Positions 1 to 7,149 of a DNA stretch of 11,230 nt are shown piece after piece. The notes below the pieces were generated by a model. That model made no database searches and had not been told where the DNA came from. It was given only the letters and a program-made list of their open reading frames with translations. The DNA lies in assembly GCA_025362115.1 (NCBI GenBank), contig JANYIK010000148.1:1-11230 (forward strand). The letters run 5' to 3'. Each line of letters opens with the position of its first letter. The stretch's first letter is position 1. Source of the DNA: Methylophilaceae bacterium. Lineage in GTDB: Bacteria > Pseudomonadota > Gammaproteobacteria > Burkholderiales > Methylophilaceae. The position numbers were made by a program, and so were the translations under genes.

Positions 1-1692
1 TGGTGCCAATTACTGACCATTCCCAAGCGCTATTTCGTGGATTTACACCACATCGTCGCGCGTGAGCCTTATATCGCCCGCACCCATATTGCCACAGCAG
101 GCGGCGCAGTTGCAGCGTTGGTGTTAGTCGGCATCAATTACGGTTTAATGCTGTACTCAAGCGTACTCAACTGGGCGATTGTAGCCGCCACCAGCATCAT
201 GTTCGTCGGCGCTTTTTTCGTGTGGTTGCGAAGACGTAACCCTCCCGCCCGCTTGTCTCTAGGCGCCTGGAGCCGGCTGCCTTACTCTTTGCTGGCCTTT
301 GCACTGGGGCTTTTTTTACTCAGTTTACCTATCCAAGCACTCTCCAACAGCATCGCGGCTGTCGCGCTGTTGTTACTATTGGCAGGTTCGGCAGAATTAG
401 CGCTAGGCATAGGCTTGGGTGGGCCGATGAAACACGCTATCGCAGGGTTGTTGCACTTGGCGTTTCATCCGCGTCAAACAAGGTTTACAGGCGAATTATC
501 CACAGCACTCAAACCGCTCAATCTTGAATTTAATGAGTACGGCATTGAAAAATCCAGCGATTTTCAGTGGAATCAGCTCTTAAGTTTTGATGCTTGTGTG
601 CAGTGTGGCAAGTGCCAAACGGCTTGCCCCGCCTATGCCGCAGGGCAACCACTGAACCCAAAAGCGCTGATCCAATATCTGGTGACAAGTCTCGCCGACA
701 ACAAGCAAACCATCGTGCCGTCGTTCATCGAAGAACAAACCGTGTGGTCATGCACCACTTGTAGAGCCTGCGTGCAGGAATGCCCGATGCTGATTGAGCA
801 TGTGGATGCGATTGTCGGCTTGCGACGTAACCTTACCTTGACGCAAGGAAGCGCCCCCAACAAGGCACCGCAAACTCTGGAAAATCTGCGCCAGACAGCC
901 ACTGTAGGCGGCTTTGACCGTAAAGCGCGGTATTACTGGGCAATTGATTTGAATGTCAAAACGGCTGAGCCTCATGCGGCGGTTGATGTGTTGCTGGTCG
1001 CGGGTGAAGGCGCGTTTGACATGCGCTACCAACGCACTTTGAGAGCCTTGGTGAAGCTGTTAAAGGCGGCAAACGTAGATTTTGCCGTGATGGGCGCATT
1101 GGAAAGCGACACGGGCGACACCGCACGGCGGTTGGGCGATGAAGCGACTTTTCAACTATTAGCCAAGCGTAATATTGCCGCGCTTAATTCCCTACAATTC
1201 AAACGCATCGTCACCGCCGACCCGCATGTGTTGCATAGCCTAAAAAACGAATATCCGGCTTTTGGAGGGCATTATGAGGTACTGCATCACACTACCCTAC
1301 TCTCACAACTCAGCGCCAGCGATGCGTTAAAGCTAGGTAAATCCACTGAAACGCGCAAGTTGACCTATCACGACCCATGCTACTTAGCGCGTTACAACAA
1401 TGAAACCGAATCACCACGCACTTTATTAAAAAACATAGGCTTGACCGTCAGTGAGATGGAACGCTCTGGTTTGCGTGGACGCTGCTGCGGCGGCGGCGGC
1501 GGCGCACCGCTGACCGACATTCCCGGTAAGCATCGTATTCCTGACATTCGTATTCATGATGCGCGGACCATAGGCGCAGAAGTGATTGCCGTGGCTTGTC
1601 CGCAGTGTACGGCGATGCTGGAGGGTGTCGTCGAACGACCTGAGGTGTTAGATATTGCCGAATTGCTGGCGGCAAGTTTGGAGACCGCATGA
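1..1692 (+). CDS. dgcB: Dimethylglycine demethylase iron-sulfur subunit DgcB, 5'-truncated by the window edge
   Basis: Membrane-bound iron-sulfur protein thought to take electrons from dimethylglycine demethylation to sarcosine and work with the adjacent ETF pair. The frame is open from base 1, and its first residues (WCQLLTIPKRYF) look like family sequence, so the GTG at 37 is internal and the true start lies upstream; 563 residues are visible. Four hydrophobic segments (about residues 30-145, the DUF3483-type region) precede two ferredoxin-like motifs: CVQCGKCQTACP from residue 199 and CTTCRACVQECP from residue 251. A C-terminal CCG domain has Cys460, Cys495-Cys496 and CPQC at 533-536. The preceding CCG-like half (TGDTARRLGDE near 372, TADPH near 405) has no cysteines. 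The stop overlaps the next start as ATGA. Order dgcB-etfA-etfB matches the Pseudomonas dgcAB locus, so dgcA is expected just upstream. Assignment is strong; electron-flow direction is inferred. Confidence 0.93.
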   Translation, partial: WCQLLTIPKRYFVDLHHIVAREPYIARTHIATAGGAVAALVLVGINYGLMLYSSVLNWAIVAATSIMFVGAFFVWLRRRNPPARLSLGAWSRLPYSLLAFALGLFLLSLPIQALSNSIAAVALLLLLAGSAELALGIGLGGPMKHAIAGLLHLAFHPRQTRFTGELSTALKPLNLEFNEYGIEKSSDFQWNQLLSFDACVQCGKCQTACPAYAAGQPLNPKALIQYLVTSLADNKQTIVPSFIEEQTVWSCTTCRACVQECPMLIEHVDAIVGLRRNLTLTQGSAPNKAPQTLENLRQTATVGGFDRKARYYWAIDLNVKTAEPHAAVDVLLVAGEGAFDMRYQRTLRALVKLLKAANVDFAVMGALESDTGDTARRLGDEATFQLLAKRNIAALNSLQFKRIVTADPHVLHSLKNEYPAFGGHYEVLHHTTLLSQLSASDALKLGKSTETRKLTYHDPCYLARYNNETESPRTLLKNIGLTVSEMERSGLRGRCCGGGGGAPLTDIPGKHRIPDIRIHDARTIGAEVIAVACPQCTAMLEGVVERPEVLDIAELLAASLETA

Positions 1693-2759
1693 GCAGAGTC
1701 AATCCAATGCGCCCGCAACAAACAACCTCCTCAGGCTTAAAGCGTATGGTGTTGCAAGCAAACGTGAAGCCGGAAGAAGCACATGCGCCCAAACCCATAC
1801 GAAGCCCCGCCAAGCCCAAAACTCGCGTACTGGTGATTGCGCATAGCGACCGAGGCGCGCTGGACGACCACGCACGTCAGGCGCTCGCCGCCGCCGCGAT
1901 TTTGGCAGATGCGGAGACGACAGTAACGGTGCTGGTACTAGGTGAACTACATGAGAATTTATCCAGCGCCGGCGCGGATGAGGTAATGGTGTTACCTGAA
2001 CTGGATTTTCAACAATTTCAGCCTGATGTTGAGCTGGCTTCGTTGCTAGCGGTGATTAAATCCATGCAGCCCATGCGAATTTTCATGCCGGACAACTTAA
2101 TCGGTGATGGAGATTTGGGGCGCAGGTTAATCGCTCACAGCCAACTCACAACGGCCACACAGGTAGTTGAGATTGACACCAAGCATGTCGCCAGTTATCA
2201 GGCGGGATGCAGTGTCTTAGCAGTTTGCAACTTGCCAGAAATCGTCTTGCTCGCGGCCAATGCAGTAGATACTGATCTACCCTTTAGCGCCAAGGCCACG
2301 CACGTTGATGCTGTTGAACTCAACCACGCTTCAGGCGAATACCAAGACTTAGGTCTTCAGACCAGCAGCGCTGCTGAGATTGCCCTAGAAGAAGCAGATT
2401 TTATTGTTTCCGCAGGTAACGGCGTACAGAATTTATCCACCTTGGAAACCTTGGCGCTACAACTGGACGCGGCTATTGGTGCCAGCCGCGTGGTGGTGGA
2501 TGACGGAAAGCTGCCGCGGGATAAACAGATAGGTGCCACCGGAAAAACGGTCAGCGCCACCTCCTATTTGGCGATCGGCATTTCTGGTGCAGTACAACAT
2601 TTGCAAGGCATCAAAGATTGCCGCCACGTCATCGCCATTAACCGTGACAGCAGTGCGCCTATCATCAAACGTGCGGATCTTTCGGTGATTGGCGATGCGG
2701 AAGACATCATGCAAGCCTTGATTGGCGAAATCGCCAAAGCCAAGGGAGCCAACGCATGA
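1689..2759 (+). CDS. etfA: Electron transfer flavoprotein alpha subunit-like protein of the DgcAB system
   Basis: The 356-residue protein is the FAD-carrying half of an ETF heterodimer, probably dedicated to dimethylglycine demethylase. The start ATG overlaps the dgcB stop (ATGA), with GGAG at 1680-1683. About 45 residues rich in Pro, Lys and Ala precede the usual ETF fold, which begins at TRVLVIAHSD. The C-terminal FAD domain is well conserved: ASR at 265-267, GATGK at 282-286, GISGAVQH ending at His304, then AINRDSSAPI and IGDAEDI. The loop is GATGK rather than the common GQTGK, but the Thr expected to contact flavin N5 is kept (Thr284). Cofactor and role are inferred from family and position between dgcB and gbcA. 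A general fatty-acid-oxidation ETF is less likely, because that pair is normally encoded beta then alpha and lacks this context. Confidence 0.9.
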   Translation: MSRVNPMRPQQTTSSGLKRMVLQANVKPEEAHAPKPIRSPAKPKTRVLVIAHSDRGALDDHARQALAAAAILADAETTVTVLVLGELHENLSSAGADEVMVLPELDFQQFQPDVELASLLAVIKSMQPMRIFMPDNLIGDGDLGRRLIAHSQLTTATQVVEIDTKHVASYQAGCSVLAVCNLPEIVLLAANAVDTDLPFSAKATHVDAVELNHASGEYQDLGLQTSSAAEIALEEADFIVSAGNGVQNLSTLETLALQLDAAIGASRVVVDDGKLPRDKQIGATGKTVSATSYLAIGISGAVQHLQGIKDCRHVIAINRDSSAPIIKRADLSVIGDAEDIMQALIGEIAKAKGANA

Positions 2760-3505
2760 GTCTGCAGCGCATAGCGGTGTTGGTGTCTGATGGAAAAAAT
2801 CCTGTTAGCGGGGAGGCGCGTCATTGCCGTAATGATAGTTTGGCCTTGCAGGTGGGTTTAAATTTAGTACCCGATTTGACGGTACTCCACGCTGGTAATG
2901 CGGATAATCCAGCCCTACAAGACTATTTAGCACTGGGCGCGAGCCATATTGACGTAGTGCCTACAAATGGCGACATGGTCGAGAGTCTGGCAGCACAACT
3001 ACAAAATGTTGACCTGATTTTGACCGGCACACGTGCTGAAAACGGTGAGGATAGCGGTTTATTGCCTTACTTGCTGGCAGCCAAGCTTAATCTGCCACTC
3101 GTGGCGGGTGCGCTGGAGATTACACAAAGCGGAAACCATCTTGAAATCTTGCAATTTTTACCCAAAGGCCAGCGCCGTCGCGTGAGGGTGAAATTACCAG
3201 CGGTGGTGGTGGTACATCCCTTGGCTGCGGTTGAATTGTGCCATGTGCATGCACGGCAAATTTTAGGAAACATCACTGCACATCCGGCCACCAATAGCGC
3301 CGTTCACCATACACCATGGCGAATAGATACGCCGCGTAAACCCATTAAGCTGAAGGCACCTTTGGTGCAAACCGGTCACGAGCGGCTGATGGCGGCAATT
3401 ACCAGCAAAAACAAGGGCGGCACTGTCGTAAATGATGGAAATTGTGTCGAAAAAGCACAAGTCATTCTCAACTTTTTGCGAGAGCATCGTCTTATCAACT
3501 ACTAA
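2756..3505 (+). CDS. etfB: Electron transfer flavoprotein beta subunit-like protein
   Basis: The 249-residue partner of the preceding ETF alpha-like protein, translated from an ATG overlapping its stop (ATGA), with AAGGGAG at 2742-2748. It has the beta-subunit layout: a first strand (RIAVLVSDGKNP), the LALGASHIDVVPT turn, a DLILTGTRAENGEDSGLLPYLLA segment, and a closing KLPAVVVVHPLAAVEL strand. Two places differ from ordinary EtfB: the usual D-x-TGQ-like AMP-binding stretch reads ENGEDSGLL, and the usual R-E-x-x-G-G motif reads LPKGQRRRV. Whether AMP is bound is therefore uncertain. Such divergence fits the specialised ETF-like proteins beside dgcAB in Pseudomonas. Family membership is seen in sequence; service to the Dgc demethylase is inferred from the operon. 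Confidence 0.85.
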   Translation: MSLQRIAVLVSDGKNPVSGEARHCRNDSLALQVGLNLVPDLTVLHAGNADNPALQDYLALGASHIDVVPTNGDMVESLAAQLQNVDLILTGTRAENGEDSGLLPYLLAAKLNLPLVAGALEITQSGNHLEILQFLPKGQRRRVRVKLPAVVVVHPLAAVELCHVHARQILGNITAHPATNSAVHHTPWRIDTPRKPIKLKAPLVQTGHERLMAAITSKNKGGTVVNDGNCVEKAQVILNFLREHRLINY

Positions 3506-3518
3506 TTGAGCATGAGTT

Positions 3519-3523
3519 AGGAG
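3519..3523 (+). promoter_or_regulatory. Ribosome binding site fixing the gbcA start
   Basis: AGGAG lies five bases before the ATG at 3529. This selects 3529 over the in-frame ATG at 3442, which would run 64 bases into etfB and add 29 residues that do not resemble the oxygenase family. Confidence 0.8.
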
Positions 3524-3528
3524 ATACC

Positions 3529-4806
3529 ATGAACATCTCATCTGATATTCGCAATCTGATTAGCCAACGCCGCAAGGGCTACACCCTGCCAGCACCGTTT
3601 TACCTCAGTCCAGAAATCAACGATCTGGATATTGCCGCCATTTTCGGCAACCACTGGATATTTGTGGCGGTAGAACCAGATATCGCTGAACCTGGCGACT
3701 ATATCAAGGTGGATATTGGTCACAACTCGGTGATTATCGTGCGCGACGACGACATGAACGTGAAAGCCTTTCATAACGTATGCCGCCACCGCGGCTCACA
3801 GCTTTGCGACGAGCAAAAAGGCAGCGTGGGCAACATCGTCTGCCCGTACCATCAATGGACTTATGACCTCTCCGGACAACTGATATACAACGAACACATG
3901 GGCGAGGATTTTGATAAAAATACCCATCACCTGAAACCCGTACATGTGGGCAATATCGCGGGCTTGATTTTCATCTGTTTGGCCGAGGAACCGCCTGCCG
4001 ACTTTGCCGACATGAAACGCGCGATGGAACCTTACATCGCGCCGCATCGCGTGGCAGATTGTAAGATTGTTTTACAAGAAGAGATTATCGAAAATGGCAA
4101 CTGGAAGCTCACCATGGAGAACAACCGCGAGTGTTATCACTGCGTGGCCAATCATCCTGAGCTGTTAGCATCGATGTATGAGTTTGGTTTTGGCTACCAG
4201 CCATCGCCTGAAAACACACAAAAAGTGCAAGAATTTCGCGATTTAATTTCAGCAGAAAATGCACGCTGGTCAGCTTGTGGCTTGCCTTCCAGCGAGATTG
4301 ATTTGCTTGATTCGCGCGCCACAGCATATAGAACACAAAGACTCCCATTGGACAAAGCAGGCGAATCGCAAACCATGGATGGCAAAGTTGCCTGCCAAAA
4401 ATTGCTGGGTGAGTTAACGCAGCGTAACTTGGGCGGGCTATCATTTTGGACGCAACCCAACTCGTGGCACCATTTTATGAGCGACCATATTGTAACCATT
4501 GGCATCACGCCGATTGATACTGGGCACACGCTGGTACGCACAAAATGGCTGGTACACAAAGACGCAGTTGAGGGTGTGGATTACGACATCAAAAAAGTCA
4601 GCGAAGTATGGCGTGCCACCAATAAACAAGATTCTGACTTGGTAGAGCGCACCCAACGTGGCGTGAAGAATGACCAATACGAACCCGGCCCTTATTCCCC
4701 CTACACCGAGGAGCTGGTGGAGAAATTTACCAATTGGTACATCCAACGGCTGGAAGCCGCTATGGAAAGCAGCGCTGCGGTTATCCCCATTAAAGCGTGT
4801 AGATAA
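3529..4806 (+). CDS. gbcA: Glycine betaine monooxygenase, Rieske oxygenase subunit GbcA
   Basis: Cytoplasmic oxygenase that removes one methyl group of glycine betaine, giving dimethylglycine and formaldehyde. The 425-residue protein matches the usual GbcA size. The Rieske 2Fe-2S motif is Cys85-x-His87 and Cys105-x2-His108 (CRHRG, CPYHQW). The mononuclear iron site reads NNRECYHCVANHPE, with His204 and His209; the third ligand is probably Asp368 in NKQDSDLVERTQRG. Glu201 sits where the residue bridging the Rieske and mononuclear centres is expected, as in carnitine oxygenase CntA and related quaternary-amine demethylases. The stop overlaps the reductase start (TAATG). Glycine betaine is inferred from the gbcB, dgcB and betAB neighbours; other quaternary amines such as stachydrine or carnitine are used by close relatives, but no gene for those pathways is present. 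Confidence 0.93.
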   Translation: MNISSDIRNLISQRRKGYTLPAPFYLSPEINDLDIAAIFGNHWIFVAVEPDIAEPGDYIKVDIGHNSVIIVRDDDMNVKAFHNVCRHRGSQLCDEQKGSVGNIVCPYHQWTYDLSGQLIYNEHMGEDFDKNTHHLKPVHVGNIAGLIFICLAEEPPADFADMKRAMEPYIAPHRVADCKIVLQEEIIENGNWKLTMENNRECYHCVANHPELLASMYEFGFGYQPSPENTQKVQEFRDLISAENARWSACGLPSSEIDLLDSRATAYRTQRLPLDKAGESQTMDGKVACQKLLGELTQRNLGGLSFWTQPNSWHHFMSDHIVTIGITPIDTGHTLVRTKWLVHKDAVEGVDYDIKKVSEVWRATNKQDSDLVERTQRGVKNDQYEPGPYSPYTEELVEKFTNWYIQRLEAAMESSAAVIPIKACR

Positions 4807-5900
4807 TGTTTACCAGAAACTCTGCACAGTTTTGGCAAGACCCGCCCCCTGCTTGGGATGCCGACCAGAACAATACGCTGGTGTGCTGCCGGGTGCGTGA
4901 GGAAACGCATGATGTAAAGAGTTTCTTTTTTAGACCTGTTAAACCCTCCCTGTTTCATTTTTTACCCGGGCAATTCATCACGCTGGAATTGCCGATTGAC
5001 GGCGCAACTATCCATCGCAGTTACACCATCTCCTCTTCCCCAACACATCCACATACCATCTCTATCACCGTCAAACGCAAGGTCGGTGGTGTGGTCTCTA
5101 ACTGGCTGCATGAAAATCTAAAATTCGGTTCACGATTATCAGTATTGGCTCCGGCGGGCGAATTCACTTGTGTACATCACCCAGCAAACAAGTATTTGTT
5201 TCTCTCTGGAGGCTCCGGTATTACCCCGCTCATGTCCATGTCGCGTGCGTTTCATGAATTGGCAGAAGACCGTGACATTATGTTTGTACACAGCGCACGC
5301 TCGCCTGAAGACATCATCTTCCGCAAAGAACTGGAATTGATGGCGTTTAACCAGCCGCATTTCCGGCCTGCGTTTATCTGTGAGAAAGTTGGCGCAGAAC
5401 AGCAAGAAAACATCATCTCCGGATTTCTTGACTTCAACACCTTACAACTTACCGCGCCCGATTTCTTAGAGCGTGAAGTCTTCACCTGTGGCCCGGAGCC
5501 TTATATGGCAGCAGTACGTGCCATGCTGGAAAAAGCGGGCTTTGATATGCAGCATTACCATGAAGAAAGCTTCAATTTTGCAGACTTGGGATTAACCGAA
5601 ACTCAGCCAGAAACCAATACTAATGTCGCTAGCGGAGAGTCGTTCTCGATTGAACTGACCAGCAGTAAAGCTACCATTCAATGTGCGCCAAATCAGTTTG
5701 TGCTGAATGCCGCGCACGCTGCGGGATTTCGGCTGCCTTCAGCATGTAGTAAAGGGCTTTGTGGCACCTGCAAGAGTAAACTAATTTCTGGCAAGGTGGA
5801 CATGAAACACGGTGGCGGTATTCGCCCGCGTGAGATTGAACAGGGCTTGTTCCTGCCCTGCTGTTCCAAACCGTTGAGCAATTTGGTGGTTGAACGATAG
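4806..5900 (+). CDS. gbcB: Glycine betaine monooxygenase reductase subunit GbcB
   Basis: The 364-residue flavin/iron-sulfur reductase passes electrons from NAD(P)H to the GbcA Rieske centre. Domains in order are: an FAD-binding barrel (residues about 20-120, with RSYTISSS from Arg71), an NAD-binding domain with GGSGITPLMS and the late CGPEPYM motif, and a C-terminal plant-type 2Fe-2S ferredoxin domain with Cys314, Cys319 and Cys322 (CSKGLCGTC) plus a fourth cysteine at 352 in LPCCSKP. This FAD-NAD-ferredoxin order is typical of GbcB and of CntB-like reductases. The ATG shares one base with the gbcA stop, and there is no clear Shine-Dalgarno, so translation is probably coupled to gbcA. The extra adjacent Cys353 leaves the exact fourth ligand to be confirmed. 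Confidence 0.93.
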   Translation: MFTRNSAQFWQDPPPAWDADQNNTLVCCRVREETHDVKSFFFRPVKPSLFHFLPGQFITLELPIDGATIHRSYTISSSPTHPHTISITVKRKVGGVVSNWLHENLKFGSRLSVLAPAGEFTCVHHPANKYLFLSGGSGITPLMSMSRAFHELAEDRDIMFVHSARSPEDIIFRKELELMAFNQPHFRPAFICEKVGAEQQENIISGFLDFNTLQLTAPDFLEREVFTCGPEPYMAAVRAMLEKAGFDMQHYHEESFNFADLGLTETQPETNTNVASGESFSIELTSSKATIQCAPNQFVLNAAHAAGFRLPSACSKGLCGTCKSKLISGKVDMKHGGGIRPREIEQGLFLPCCSKPLSNLVVER

Positions 5901-5908
5901 CATCAATT

Positions 5909-5914
5909 AAGGGG
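5909..5914 (+). promoter_or_regulatory. Ribosome binding site of the ABC ATPase gene
   Basis: AAGGGG lies eight bases before the ATG at 5923, within the 22-base gap after gbcB. The gap is too short to hold an obvious separate promoter and shows no terminator, so the transporter is probably transcribed with gbcAB. Confidence 0.65.
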
Positions 5915-5922
5915 GAAGTCTG

Positions 5923-7149
5923 ATGAATACAGCAACGACAGAATCAGAAGCTAAGGTTGTAGTAAAAGATTTGCACAAAGTTTTCGGCAACAAACCGGAT
6001 ATTGCAATGCAGATGTTAAGAGAAGGGCGACACAAGGACGAAATTCTTAAACAAACCGGACAAGTCGTTGGTGTATTGGATGCTTCGTTCCAAATCAACA
6101 AGGGTGAAATTTTCGTCATCATGGGACTTTCTGGCTCTGGAAAATCCACGCTGATACGCCTTTTAAACCGTCTGATTGAGCCAACTGCAGGCGCCATCAT
6201 CGTGGATGGTGAGGACGTTGCCACGATGAGTAAAGAAAAACTACTCAACTTGCGCCGCAAAGACATGAGTATGGTGTTTCAGTCATTTGCCTTGTTACCA
6301 CACCGTACCGTGGTAGAAAACGCTGCGTTTGGCTTGGAAATAGCAGGCGTAGAAGTGAAGGAACGCGAACGCCGTGCCATGGAAGTGTTGGAGCAAGTCG
6401 GCTTGAACACCTTCGCCAAACACCTACCCGCGCAACTTTCTGGTGGTATGCAACAACGTGTGGGGCTGGCACGGGCATTGACCGTCAATCCTTCACTGAT
6501 GCTGATGGACGAAGCGTTTTCCGCGCTGGATCCATTACGCCGCACCGAAATGCAGGATGTCCTCATCAAACTGCAACAAGAACAAAAACGCACCATCGTG
6601 TTTGTGTCGCATGACCTCGATGAAGCGTTAAGAATTGGTAACCGTATTTGCATCATGGAAGGCGGCCGTGTGGTGCAAGTCGGCACCTCGGACGACATCT
6701 TGCAGCGCCCCGCAGACGAGTACGTCAAAGCGTTCTTTACCGGCGTAGATACCAATAAATACCTCACCGCCAAAGACGTTGCGCAAAAAGAACAAGTGAC
6801 CATTTTTGACCATCCTGACGAACCCGCCGCAGGCTTCAGCGCGGCATTAGAACGCATGCGACTGTATGATCGCGTGTACGCTTTTGTGCTGGACGAACAA
6901 CATAAAGTACTCGGTATCGTTTCGGTCGAATCACTCATGGCTTGCATGAACGATCCCAGCAAAAAACTGCGCGATGCGCTGTTGCCGGGTAAAGAAGCGA
7001 TTCCTAGCAGCATGCCTCTCAATGAAGTGCTACGAAAAGTAGTCGAGTACCCGTGTCCATTACCAGTGGCGGATGAACATGGGGAATACATAGGTGCAAT
7101 TACCAAAACCGTATTGCTACGCAAACTATGCAAGGAGAAAACAGCATGA
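5923..7149 (+). CDS. proV: Quaternary amine (glycine betaine/choline) ABC transporter ATP-binding protein, ProV/CbcV type
   Basis: The 408-residue ATPase energises import of choline or glycine betaine from the cytoplasmic face of the membrane. The N-terminal segment (LHKVFGNKPDIAMQMLREG, then VGVLDASFQINKGE) is characteristic of the ProV/OpuAA group. Motifs are: Walker A GLSGSGKST at 68-76, Q-loop VFQSFALLPH, signature LSGGMQQ at 172-178, Walker B LMLMDEAFSALD around Asp196-Glu197, and the switch His230 in VSHDLDEA. The last 125 residues or so form a tandem CBS-like region (VYAFVLDEQHKVLGIVS and CPLPVADEHGEYIGAIT). In OpuA such a region senses ionic strength or nucleotide; whether this copy does is unknown. 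Placement after gbcAB suggests uptake for catabolism, like Pseudomonas CbcV, rather than only osmoprotection. Exact substrate is not fixed by sequence. Confidence 0.92.
   Translation: MNTATTESEAKVVVKDLHKVFGNKPDIAMQMLREGRHKDEILKQTGQVVGVLDASFQINKGEIFVIMGLSGSGKSTLIRLLNRLIEPTAGAIIVDGEDVATMSKEKLLNLRRKDMSMVFQSFALLPHRTVVENAAFGLEIAGVEVKERERRAMEVLEQVGLNTFAKHLPAQLSGGMQQRVGLARALTVNPSLMLMDEAFSALDPLRRTEMQDVLIKLQQEQKRTIVFVSHDLDEALRIGNRICIMEGGRVVQVGTSDDILQRPADEYVKAFFTGVDTNKYLTAKDVAQKEQVTIFDHPDEPAAGFSAALERMRLYDRVYAFVLDEQHKVLGIVSVESLMACMNDPSKKLRDALLPGKEAIPSSMPLNEVLRKVVEYPCPLPVADEHGEYIGAITKTVLLRKLCKEKTA
7132..7137 (+). promoter_or_regulatory. Ribosome binding site fixing the proW start
   Basis: AAGGAG, still inside the ATPase gene, lies eight bases before the ATG at 7146. 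It selects this start over the in-frame ATG at 7128, which would lie upstream of the site. Confidence 0.75.

Noticed and set aside
37..39. GTG as the start of dgcB
   Set aside because: The frame is open to base 1, and the residues before it continue recognisable DgcB sequence, so the gene is cut by the window edge.
1483..1503. TGC-TGC-(GGC)5 run as a microsatellite or slippage site
   Set aside because: It encodes the conserved CCGGGGG of the CCG domain in frame, and the reading frame is intact through it.
3442..3528. Upstream in-frame ATG as the gbcA start
   Set aside because: It would overlap etfB by 64 bases and add non-family residues. The AGGAG at 3519-3523 points to 3529.
6279..7133. 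Long open frame (284 codons) on the minus strand opposite the ABC ATPase gene
   Set aside because: Its product is rich in Ser, Arg and Cys and matches no fold, while the plus-strand ATPase has every family motif. It is a shadow frame.
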